Origin: Armatimonadota bacterium
GTDB taxonomy: Bacteria; Armatimonadota; SYMT01
Reading direction: 5' to 3'
DNA: 6,898 nucleotides
Assembly (NCBI GenBank): GCA_020696885.1
Contig: JAJFMS010000180.1
Location: 1-6,898 of the forward strand
A model generated the notes under the pieces. It did no database searches and was not told the origin of the DNA. It saw only the letters and a list, made by a program, of their open reading frames with translations. Position 1 is the first letter of the stretch. Each line of letters starts with the position of its first letter. Shown here piece by piece: positions 1-6,175 of this stretch. The translations under genes and the position numbers were made by a program.

Positions 1-189
1 CACCCCCGGGTCCGTGTAGCTCGTGGCATCCGGTCCGGGTGAGTTGCGGAGGGTGAAGGGGCCGGTTCCGACCTTCCGCTCCACCTGGAAGCCCTGCTCA
101 TTCGTCGCGGCATCCGTCCAGGTGAGCCGGATCTCCGTGCCGGACAGCAGGACGGCCTGGAAGCCGGTGGGAGCGGCCGGGGCCGGCGG
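1..189 (-). repeat. FN3 domain 14, truncated by the window edge (start of super-repeat unit 4)
   Basis: Residues 1919-1981 start a further FN3 domain with a Pro-rich linker, then WTDAATNEQGFQVER and an ATSYTD strand. Its N-E-x-G-F signature is that of type A, which is what the A-B-C order predicts after domain 13. The frame is still open at base 1, so the array probably continues to the left. Confidence 0.8.
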
Positions 190-3100
190 CAACGGCGTTC
201 GATTGACTACCGCAGTGAACGGGGACGAGCCGGTTGCGTTCACGGCACGCACCCGATAGCCGTACGAGAGCGCCGCGGACACCGGGCTATCTCGGTAGGT
301 GGTGGTTCCGGCCGGCAGCATCGCTACCTGGCTGAAGGTGGTGCCTCCATCCGAGGAGCGCTCCACCTGGTGCGCGGCCGGCGGCGTGTTGCCGTCGGTC
401 CAGCTCACATCCAGCGCCTCGGAGACCGCCGCCAGTACCGTAAGGTTGGTGGGCGCTGCGGGCAGCGTGAGCGCGCTGGGCGCATTCGAGTATTCGGAAT
501 CCCCGGCGGCGCTTGCGGCGCGGACCCGGTAGGTATAGGTCGTGTTCGCCGCAACCGTGGTGTCGGTATAGGTGGTCGCATCCGCGCCAACGGAGCCGAC
601 CGCCGCGAAGGCGCCGGCTTCGGTTTTGCGCTCGACGCTGAACCCGGTCTCGGTAGTGCTGCTGGAGGCCCAATCCAGCCGGATCTGGGCCGCGGTAATC
701 TGCCCAAGCACCAGGTTGAAAGGTGCGGCCGGCGGCGTGGCGATCGTTACCGGACCGGCCGGAGCGGACTCCCCGCCGGCGTTAAAGGCGCGGACGCGGT
801 AGCCGTAATCCGTGTCGAGCGCGAGCCCGTTGTTGTTGTAGGCGCGCACGTTCGCACCCACCGTCGCGATCAACGCGAACGCGCCGGATCCGGTCCTTCG
901 CTCGATCCGGAAGCCACTCTCGTTCGAGCTGTTGTCCTGCCAGCTCAGGTTGACCTGGGAGGGTGCGGCGCGGGTGACAGCGAGGTTGGTGGGTGCCGCG
1001 GGTGGGTTGGGCGGCGTCTCACCCGAGACCATCCCCGAGTATCCGGAGGACCCGGCCGAGTTGGTGGCGCGCACCCGGTAGAAGTAGGTCGTCAACGGGG
1101 ACACAGTGTCCGAGTACCGCAAGGTGCCCGGCGGCAGCAGCGCGATCAGGGTGAAGTTGTCGCTACCGTTGACCGAGCGCTCGAGACGATGCTCGGCGGG
1201 GTTCGGGTTCTCGTCCGTCCAGGCGAGATCGATCCGCACGGACGAGAGCACCGTGGCGCCCAGCCCCGAGGGCGTGGCGGGGAACGTGAGAGCGGACCCC
1301 TCGTTGGAGGGCGCCGATTCCTCCACGTCCCGCAGCGTGCGGACCCGGTACGTGTAGGTGGTATTGCCGGCCAGGCTCGTGTCGGTGTATTCGGTGACGC
1401 CGGCAGCCACCGTGGCTCTGGCGCCGAAGCCGCCGCCGCTACTGCGCTCCACCTTGAAGCCGGTCTCCACCGCGCTGGAATCCACCCAGGTGAGCTGGAT
1501 CTGCGAAGGTGTCCGGACCAACATCAGCCCCGTGGGCGCCGCCAGCGGCAGCGGCGCGGTTACCGGCCCTGCAAACTCCGATCTCCCTCCCGCGTTATAA
1601 GCACGGACCCGATAGCGGTAGGTCGTGCCGTCCGGCAGGTCCGTATCTCCGAACGAGGTCGCCCCGGAACCGACCGTGGCGATCTGCCCGAAGTCACCGC
1701 CGTCCACCTGCCGCTCGATCTCGAAGCCGGTCTCGTTGCTGCTCTGGTCCGTCCAGGTGAGATTGACGCGATGCGAGCCCGCGATCACGGCGTTGAGCCC
1801 GGTCGGGGCGGCCGGCGGCGCGGGGAGCGTGGTGCCCATGGCCACATCCGAGTAGCCGGAGAACCCGGTGCCGTTCACGGCGCGCACGCGATAACGGTAG
1901 GTCGTGTCCGGTGTCAATGCACCGTCGGACCAGGCGCTGGTTCCCGCCGCCGCGACTTTGACCTCGGTGAAGTTGCTCCCGCCGTCGCTGGACCGCTCGA
2001 TCCGGTGCTCGGCGGGGCTGGGGTTCTCGTCCGACCAGAGAAGATCGAGCTGCGTGGAGGAGGCCACGGTTACCTCCAGACCCGCGGGCGCTGCCGGAAG
2101 TGTAAGCGCGCCCGCTTCATTGGAAGGCGCGGACTGCGCCGCGTCGCGCAGGGTGAGCACCCGGTACGAATAGGTGGTGTTGGAGGCCAGCCCGGTATCC
2201 GTGAAGCTGGTGAGGTTCGCCGCTACGGTCTCGCGCGGGGTGAACCCACTTCCGGTGCTCCGCTCGATCTTGAAGCCGGTCTCGGCTGCGCTCCGGTCCG
2301 TCCAGGTGAGCCGGACCTGGGAGGCGGTGATCTGGTCGAGCACCAGGTTCGCCGGGGAAGCCAGCGGCACCTCGATGACGGCCGGATCCGAATAGGCGGA
2401 GTAAGACTCGCTGATATGGGCTCGAACCCGGTAGGTGTACGTAGTGCTGTCCACCACGCCGGTGTCCGGATAGGAAGTGATCCCCGCTGCCACACTGGCG
2501 ATCAGCTCGAAGCTACCGCCGGCTGCCTTGCGCTCGATTTTGAAGCCGGTTTCGTCGCTGCTGCGGTCCACCCAGGCGAGGTCTACGCGGGTGGGTCCGC
2601 CCAGCGTGGCGGTGAGCCCGTCCGGAGGCAGCGGCGGGTTGGCCAGAGTCGTCCCCATAGCGATGGATGAGTAGGCCGACACGCCCGAGGCGTTGGCCGC
2701 CCGAACCCGGTAGTGGTGAGTGGATTGCGTGGCAAGCCCGGTATGGGCGTAGGTGGTAGTGCCCGCCGGCACCACCGTCAGGTCCGTGAAATTGGATCCG
2801 TCCGTGGAATGCTCGACCCGGTGCTCCGCCGGCGCGAGGTTGGTGTCCGTCCAGGAAAGGTCCAGGCGAGATTGCGAGGACGCGGCAACCATCAGCGCGG
2901 CGGGAACGGACGGCACGGTGAGCCCGGTTTTGACCGCCGTGTACCCCGAGTTCCCGGTGGCGTTGCGGGAGCGGACGCGGTAGTGATAGGTGGTGTTGCC
3001 CCCGCGGCCGGTGTCGGGGTAGGCGGTCAAGCCAGCGGCAACCGTAGCGACCTCGGTGAAGCTGGTGCCATCCGTCGAGCGCTCGACCCGGGACTCCGTG

Positions 3101-5943
3101 GGCGGCGTATTGCCGTCCGTCCAGCTAAGGTCAAGCTGGGAAGCCGAGACCACGGACAACGCCAGGCCGGACGGATCGGCCGGATGGGTCAATACGGTCG
3201 CCACATTCGAAGGATCGGTTGTCCCGAGACTGTGGAAGGCGCGCACCCGGTACTGGTACGTCCGGTTCGCCGCCACGGACAGATCCGAGTAGCGGGCGCC
3301 GTTCAACGCGGACTCGTTGCGGGTGATGGATCCCACCTCGGCCCAATTCGTCCCATCCGTGGAACGCTCGATCCGGTGCGCGGAGAAGTTGGGGGTGTTC
3401 TCGGTCCAGGCAAGATCCACGCGGGCTGCATTCACGGGGGTTGCGGTGAGCCCGGACGGCACGTTGGGCAGCGGCCGGCCGAGGATCCGGTTCGAGTACA
3501 GCGAAAGACACCGGCCATTGCTGGCGATGACCCGGTAGTAGTAGTTGCTATTCGTCGCTAGACCCGAATCCAGGTAGGTGGTGACGTTGGCGGTAGGGGT
3601 ACCGATCACCGCAAAGTTGATGGGAGTGCCTTCCGAGTTGATCGTGTTTGTCCGCTCGACCTCGAAGTGCGTCTCGTTGGTGCTGTTGTCCACCCAGTTC
3701 AACCGGACCTGGGTGTTGGACGCGGAGACCGAGGTCAGGCTGGTGGGGCTGGCCGGCGCATCCTGGTAGGTGAGGCGAGCGATGAACCCGTCCGGGTTTC
3801 CTCCGTTCGTCGCCTGGAACGGGTTCCAGGTGCGGAGCGACGACGTAACCCCCGTAACGAACACGTCGCCCCCGGGATGCACTGCGAGCCCGGTTATATC
3901 CGCACCGCTGGAGCCCCCCAGCCAGGACGAGTAGACCAGCGCATCTCCATCCGGCGTCAGGCTGGTGATGAAGGCGTCGATAAATGCCCCCCCTGAACGG
4001 AGTGACCCGATGGTGATCGGAAAGTTCGAGTCGGTATACGAGTTGCCGCCCACGGTGACGACCCCCAAGGCGTCCACCCCCACCTGGATCTCGCCGGTAG
4101 AGCTTTCGGACTCGCTGCCTCCGAGGTAGGTAGACCAATCCAGCGTGGTGCCCGAAAGGGCGAACCGGGTCACAAACGCATCTTTGTACCCGGGGCGCGT
4201 GGTCTGGAACGCTCCCGCGGTTACCGGGAAGTCCGGAGAGTGGGTGTTACCCGCCACGATGGCCCGGCCGGCCGAGTCCACGGCCACGCCGGTAATCGCG
4301 TCGACGCTGGCTCCCCCCAGGTAGGTCGAGTGCACCAGCGTGCCGTCTGCCTGGAACCGGGAGAGGAAGCCGTCCTGCGATGGGTAGCTATCCATGCGCA
4401 ATGCTGCCTGGTAGGGGTTCAACAGGGGGAAGTTAGTGGACTGCGTGTAGCCCACCACGCACGCGTCGCCCTGGGCGTCCAGCGCCACTGCCATCGGCGC
4501 ATCGTTCACCAGACCCCCGAGGTACGTCGAGAAGATGAGTGCGCTCCCCGCCGCATCCATCCGGCAGACAAACCCTTCCAGCTCACCCCGCGGGGTTGCC
4601 TGGTAAGCGTTCGCCAGCGGGAAGTGTCCGCTCGCGGCGTTGGAGGAGGTCCAGCCCACCACGTAAGCGCTTCCGTCCGAACCGATCGCCACGTCCTGCC
4701 CGTAGTCTGCGCTGCCTCCGCCCAGGTACGTGGAATACACGAACCCGGTGCCGGTGGCGTTCAGCTTGGTCAGGAACGCGTCCTGCGTACCGCGGCGGGT
4801 GTTCTGGAAGGCGTTCTGGAGCGGGAAGTTCGGAGAGGCGGTGATGCCGGTCACGTAAGCGTTTCCGGAAGCATCCACGCCGATGCCGTAGGGGTAGTCC
4901 AGGTCCGAGCCACCCAGGTAAGTACTGTACACCAGGGCCCCGGCCGCGTTGACCTTGGTTACAAAGCCATCTTTAAAGTTCTCGACATTCGCGGTGGCGC
5001 CCTGGGGGGCTCCCGCCGTGGTCGGATACTGCGGCGAGGCGGTGCGGCCGGTAAAGTAGGCGTTGCCGGCCGCGTCGATCGCGACGTCCATGGCCTCATC
5101 CCAGTTCGAGCCGCCCGAGTAGCTCGCATAAACGAGGACCGGATCGATGACCAACGGGCGGGACGCGTCGTACGGCCCGGTGGCAAAGCCCACGCGCGCG
5201 GCGCTGGCTCCTGGGGCGCTCTCATCCAGGACGTAGCGGCCTTCCACGCTGCGACGGACCCCATCCGCCTCCTGGTAGATCACCGGCGCCTGGAGCGTCA
5301 GGTCCCGATCACCGGCGCGGACCTCCAGGTCTCCGTTCCGGGCGATCTCGATGTCGGTGGCCCCCTCGAACCCCAGGGAGATCGATTCCGGCCGGCCATT
5401 GGGCCGCACCACGAAGTCGTACTCCAGTTGCCGCTGGTTGCCGTAGTACACCAGGTCGATCCCCGGATAGACCTCTTCGCAGCGGACTGCGGCACAGGTC
5501 GGCACGTTCGTCCGCCACTTCTTCGGGTCGTTGCCGAGCAGGTAGTTGACGCGTCCGGGAAGCGGCTGCTCCGCACGCACGGTCGCCGCCGGATTCCCGC
5601 CTTCCAGACGCATCCGGAGGCGCGCGGAGCGGGCGAGACCGGAATTGGCGGCGGCGTGTTCCAGCGCGATGACTGCTTCCGTGGGACGTAGCGAGAGCGA
5701 GTAACCATGCCCCCGGGCCTGAAAGCCGGCATGCGGGGCGCGGGCGTCTCCCACTGCTTCGAACGCCAGGGGCACCCGCGCAAACGACGCAACCCGGGTC
5801 GCCCCGGCCGGTGACCTTCCTTCCGCGCCCGGTGTACGGCCCCCGAGTTGCGCGGCCACAAGCCCCAGGACCGCTACCAGCATCCCGGCCGCAGCAGCCC
5901 GGAGATTCCGCGCCTGCCGCACTGTAGATCGAACGCCCCGCAT
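1..5943 (-). CDS. Giant secreted protein with DUF7948-like domain, seven SBBP propeller blades and FN3 array (3' end outside window)
   Basis: An open frame of 1981 codons runs from an ATG at 5943 to the window edge with no stop; codons checked near both ends and in the middle are in phase, so I see no frameshift. Order: signal peptide (1-31), DUF7948-like domain (54-271), seven SBBP repeats (272-726), then 13 complete FN3 domains and a partial one (730-1981). The protein is probably exported and is likely a surface or matrix protein for adhesion or scaffolding; no catalytic domain is visible. SBBP repeats are known as predicted beta-propeller blades, and FN3 modules act as spacers or ligand-binding units. 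The function is inferred from architecture only. The C-terminus, which would show how the protein is anchored or sorted, is missing. The ATG at 5943 is preferred because a signal peptide follows directly; its Shine-Dalgarno is weak (GGGG seven bases upstream). An in-frame ATG at 6036 is the alternative. The gene diverges from the dehydrogenase gene. Confidence 0.93.
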   Translation of the reverse strand, partial: MRGVRSTVRQARNLRAAAAGMLVAVLGLVAAQLGGRTPGAEGRSPAGATRVASFARVPLAFEAVGDARAPHAGFQARGHGYSLSLRPTEAVIALEHAAANSGLARSARLRMRLEGGNPAATVRAEQPLPGRVNYLLGNDPKKWRTNVPTCAAVRCEEVYPGIDLVYYGNQRQLEYDFVVRPNGRPESISLGFEGATDIEIARNGDLEVRAGDRDLTLQAPVIYQEADGVRRSVEGRYVLDESAPGASAARVGFATGPYDASRPLVIDPVLVYASYSGGSNWDEAMDVAIDAAGNAYFTGRTASPQYPTTAGAPQGATANVENFKDGFVTKVNAAGALVYSTYLGGSDLDYPYGIGVDASGNAYVTGITASPNFPLQNAFQNTRRGTQDAFLTKLNATGTGFVYSTYLGGGSADYGQDVAIGSDGSAYVVGWTSSNAASGHFPLANAYQATPRGELEGFVCRMDAAGSALIFSTYLGGLVNDAPMAVALDAQGDACVVGYTQSTNFPLLNPYQAALRMDSYPSQDGFLSRFQADGTLVHSTYLGGASVDAITGVAVDSAGRAIVAGNTHSPDFPVTAGAFQTTRPGYKDAFVTRFALSGTTLDWSTYLGGSESESSTGEIQVGVDALGVVTVGGNSYTDSNFPITIGSLRSGGAFIDAFITSLTPDGDALVYSSWLGGSSGADITGLAVHPGGDVFVTGVTSSLRTWNPFQATNGGNPDGFIARLTYQDAPASPTSLTSVSASNTQVRLNWVDNSTNETHFEVERTNTINSEGTPINFAVIGTPTANVTTYLDSGLATNSNYYYRVIASNGRCLSLYSNRILGRPLPNVPSGLTATPVNAARVDLAWTENTPNFSAHRIERSTDGTNWAEVGSITRNESALNGARYSDLSVAANRTYQYRVRAFHSLGTTDPSNVATVLTHPADPSGLALSVVSASQLDLSWTDGNTPPTESRVERSTDGTSFTEVATVAAGLTAYPDTGRGGNTTYHYRVRSRNATGNSGYTAVKTGLTVPSVPAALMVAASSQSRLDLSWTDTNLAPAEHRVEHSTDGSNFTDLTVVPAGTTTYAHTGLATQSTHHYRVRAANASGVSAYSSIAMGTTLANPPLPPDGLTATLGGPTRVDLAWVDRSSDETGFKIERKAAGGSFELIASVAAGITSYPDTGVVDSTTYTYRVRAHISESYSAYSDPAVIEVPLASPANLVLDQITASQVRLTWTDRSAAETGFKIERSTGSGFTPRETVAANLTSFTDTGLASNTTYSYRVLTLRDAAQSAPSNEAGALTLPAAPAGLEVTVASSTQLDLLWSDENPSPAEHRIERSSDGGSNFTEVKVAAAGTSAWSDGALTPDTTYRYRVRAVNGTGFSGYSDVAMGTTLPAPPAAPTGLNAVIAGSHRVNLTWTDQSSNETGFEIERQVDGGDFGQIATVGSGATSFGDTDLPDGTTYRYRVRAYNAGGRSEFAGPVTAPLPLAAPTGLMLVRTPSQIQLTWVDSSAVETGFKVERSSGGGFGARATVAAGVTEYTDTSLAGNTTYTYRVRTLRDVEESAPSNEGSALTFPATPSGLGATVLSSVRIDLAWTDENPNPAEHRLERSVNGSDNFTLIALLPPGTLRYSDTVSPLTTYFYRVRATNSAGSSGYSGMVSGETPPNPPAAPTNLAVTRAAPSQVNLSWQDNSSNESGFRIERRTGSGAFALIATVGANVRAYNNNGLALDTDYGYRVRAFNAGGESAPAGPVTIATPPAAPFNLVLGQITAAQIRLDWASSSTTETGFSVERKTEAGAFAAVGSVGADATTYTDTTVAANTTYTYRVRAASAAGDSEYSNAPSALTLPAAPTNLTVLAAVSEALDVSWTDGNTPPAAHQVERSSDGGTTFSQVAMLPAGTTTYRDSPVSAALSYGYRVRAVNATGSSPFTAVVNRTPLPPAPAAPTGFQAVLLSGTEIRLTWTDAATNEQGFQVERKVGTGPFTLRNSPGPDATSYTDPGV
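190..1014 (-). repeat. FN3 three-domain super-repeat, unit 3 (domains 11-13)
   Basis: Domains 11 (type A, WQDNSSNESGFRIER), 12 (type B, WASSSTTETGFSVER) and 13 (type C, WTDGNTPPAAHQVERS) begin near residues 1644, 1737 and 1828. The A-B-C order and the extra residue in the type C loop (SSDGGTTF) are kept. Sequence drift is greater here: domain 12 has lost the T-D after the core Trp and reads SEYSN where domains 6 and 9 read SAPSN. Confidence 0.8.
1015..1824 (-). repeat. FN3 three-domain super-repeat, unit 2 (domains 8-10)
   Basis: Domains 8 (type A, WTDQSSNETGFEIER), 9 (type B, WVDSSAVETGFKVERS, with TLRD and SAPSNE near its end) and 10 (type C, WTDENPNPAEHRLERS) begin near residues 1374, 1466 and 1555. 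Domain 9 pairs with domain 6 at the DNA level: the stretch starting at 1331 resembles the stretch starting at 2147, an offset of 816 bp. Units 1 and 2 look more alike than either is to unit 3. Confidence 0.82.
1825..2643 (-). repeat. FN3 three-domain super-repeat, unit 1 (domains 5-7)
   Basis: Domains 5 (type A, WVDRSSDETGFKIER), 6 (type B, WTDRSAAETGFKIERS, ending SAPSNEAGALTL) and 7 (type C, WSDENPSPAEHRIERS, ending AMGTTL) begin near residues 1101, 1193 and 1283. Domain 7 has one more residue in the loop after the ERS motif (SSDGGSNF) than domains 2-4, an insertion shared with domains 10 and 13. The unit is 819 bp, and the next unit starts immediately with the same domain order. Confidence 0.82.
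2644..3759 (-). repeat. FN3 domains 1-4 (irregular part of the array)
   Basis: These are four fibronectin type III modules beginning near residues 730, 824, 921 and 1010. Each has the FN3 pattern: Pro-rich start, a B-strand Trp in an L-x-W-x-(D/E) motif, an (I/V)E(R/H) motif in the C-strand, and Y-x-(Y)-R-V near the F-strand. Domain 1 follows the N-E-T-x-F pattern (WVDNSTNETHFEVER), has a longer loop after it, and carries the last visible Cys (C812). Domains 2, 3 and 4 are all of one subtype (type C, with S-T-D-G-x-(N/S)-(F/W) after the ERS/EHS motif), so the three-type periodicity seen further on is absent here. Domain 4 ends in AMGTTL, like domain 7. Confidence 0.88.
3766..5130 (-). repeat. 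Seven SBBP (beta-propeller) repeats
   Basis: Seven blades each open with a variant of Y-S-T-Y-L-G-G: YASYSGG (residue 272), YSTYLGG (339), YSTYLGG (403), FSTYLGG (471), HSTYLGG (538), WSTYLGG (603) and YSSWLGG (671). The start-to-start spacing is 64-68 residues. Typical blades continue with an (I/V)A(V/I)DAxGNAYVTGxT strand, an FP-containing loop, and a D-(A/G)-F-(V/L/I) closing strand. Seven units fit a complete seven-bladed propeller, which is an inference from the count. Blades 2 and 3 are closest to the consensus. Blade 6 is altered in its second strand (GVVTVGGNSYTD) and blade 7 is short, lacking the FP loop. The repeats end at about residue 726, directly before the first FN3 domain. Confidence 0.88.
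5131..5784 (-). other. DUF7948-like domain preceding the SBBP repeats
   Basis: Residues about 54-271 match from memory the domain commonly found directly before SBBP repeats. Landmarks in order are a GHGYSLSL segment, GRVNYLLGNDPKKW, the hallmark VYPGIDLVYYGNQRQLEYDF, a GDLEVRAGDRDL segment, APVIYQEADG, and the closing YDASRPLVIDPVL that leads into the first blade. The domain is predicted to be all beta and its function is unknown. Unusually, it has a Cys pair (C150, C155) just before the hallmark, at positions where I recall tyrosines in related proteins. The boundaries are approximate. Confidence 0.8.
5851..5943 (-). other. Predicted N-terminal signal peptide of the giant protein
   Basis: Residues 1-15 carry five arginines (R2, R5, R9, R12, R15). 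An uncharged Ala/Leu/Val-rich core follows (about residues 16-31, containing AGMLVAVLGLVAA), and a V-A-A motif at 29-31 gives a plausible signal peptidase I site before Q32. There is no Cys at the cleavage position, so a lipoprotein is unlikely, and no twin-arginine motif, so Sec export is the simplest reading. The exact cleavage site is inferred by eye. Confidence 0.75.
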
Positions 5944-6127
5944 GATGCCGCCCCATTTCCACCAACAAGGGTACCAGTGGACGCCGTTTAGCCCTGTAGC
6001 CAGGCGTCTCCAATCTATACCGCAGCCGGTGATCATGCTCCTTCGTCGCATTGCAACGTATCGCGCCCTGTTGGCGATCCCGAGATTGTGGGCGGTGAAG
6101 ATACCGTCGGAACACACAGGGGATCTA

Positions 6128-6137
6128 CCGGCGCCGG
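6128..6137. promoter_or_regulatory. 10-bp perfect palindrome CCGGCGCCGG in the intergenic region
   Basis: The sequence equals its own reverse complement and lies about 40 bp upstream of the TTG start at 6176. It could be an operator half-site or a chance GC-rich palindrome. In a GC-rich genome a 10-bp palindrome of this composition is not rare. Confidence 0.2.
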
Positions 6138-6146
6138 CACGAACTG

Positions 6147-6154
6147 TATCGATA
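6147..6154. promoter_or_regulatory. AT-rich palindrome TATCGATA upstream of the HOT gene
   Basis: This 8-bp perfect palindrome is flanked by CTG on the left and, after one unpaired G, CAG on the right, giving an imperfect 15-bp dyad. It is AT-rich in a GC-rich background and sits 22 bp before the start codon, where an operator could act. No regulator can be named. Confidence 0.22.
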
Positions 6155-6164
6155 GCAGCTCACC

Positions 6165-6170
6165 GGGAGA
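6165..6170 (+). promoter_or_regulatory. Ribosome binding site for the TTG-initiated HOT gene
   Basis: GGGAGA lies five bases before TTG at 6176 (the GGGAG core is six bases away). No comparable site precedes the only other plausible upstream start, GTG at 6095, so this site decides the start codon. Confidence 0.6.
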
Positions 6171-6175
6171 CGACC

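Larger units (their letters stand above)
5944..6175. promoter_or_regulatory. Divergent intergenic region between the giant protein and HOT genes
   Basis: These 232 bp separate the two gene starts and should hold both promoters. For the minus-strand gene, TATAGA (6019 down to 6014) resembles a -10 box and lies about 70 bp from the ATG, but no convincing -35 sits 16-18 bp upstream, so this is weak. No clear sigma-70 pair is visible for the plus-strand gene. The region also contains a strong Shine-Dalgarno-like AAGGAG (6043 down to 6038) only one base before an in-frame ATG at 6036, which is too close for normal use. Two short palindromes lie nearer the dehydrogenase start. No RNA gene or terminator was seen. 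Confidence 0.4.

Noticed and set aside
1..2643. The repeat array as a CRISPR or other nucleic-acid repeat system
   Set aside because: The period is about 270 bp per domain with drifting sequence and an uninterrupted reading frame; there are no short identical repeats separated by unique spacers.
370..2670. Plus-strand ORF of 766 codons antisense to the FN3 array
   Set aside because: Its translation is rich in Gly, Arg and Val with no recognisable domain and repeats with the same period as the FN3 domains, as expected for a mirror of a repetitive GC-rich gene. The minus-strand frame has clear FN3 motifs throughout.
2713..3561. Plus-strand ORF of 282 codons antisense to FN3 domains 1-4
   Set aside because: It is another shadow of the repeat array without domain signatures or a convincing start.
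4240..5691. Plus-strand ORF of 483 codons antisense to the SBBP and DUF7948-like region
   Set aside because: It has a low-complexity Arg/Gly/Val composition and no family resemblance; the opposite strand encodes recognisable SBBP blades. The open frame is a by-product of codon bias.
5309..6115. Minus-strand ORF of 268 codons overlapping the start of the giant protein in another frame
   Set aside because: Its product is Arg-rich with no signal peptide or domain, whereas the overlapping frame carries the signal peptide and DUF7948-like landmarks.
6095..6175. GTG at 6095 as a longer start for the HOT gene
   Set aside because: The frame is open, but no Shine-Dalgarno precedes this GTG and the added 27 residues do not resemble the family, whereas TTG at 6176 has GGGAG six bases upstream.
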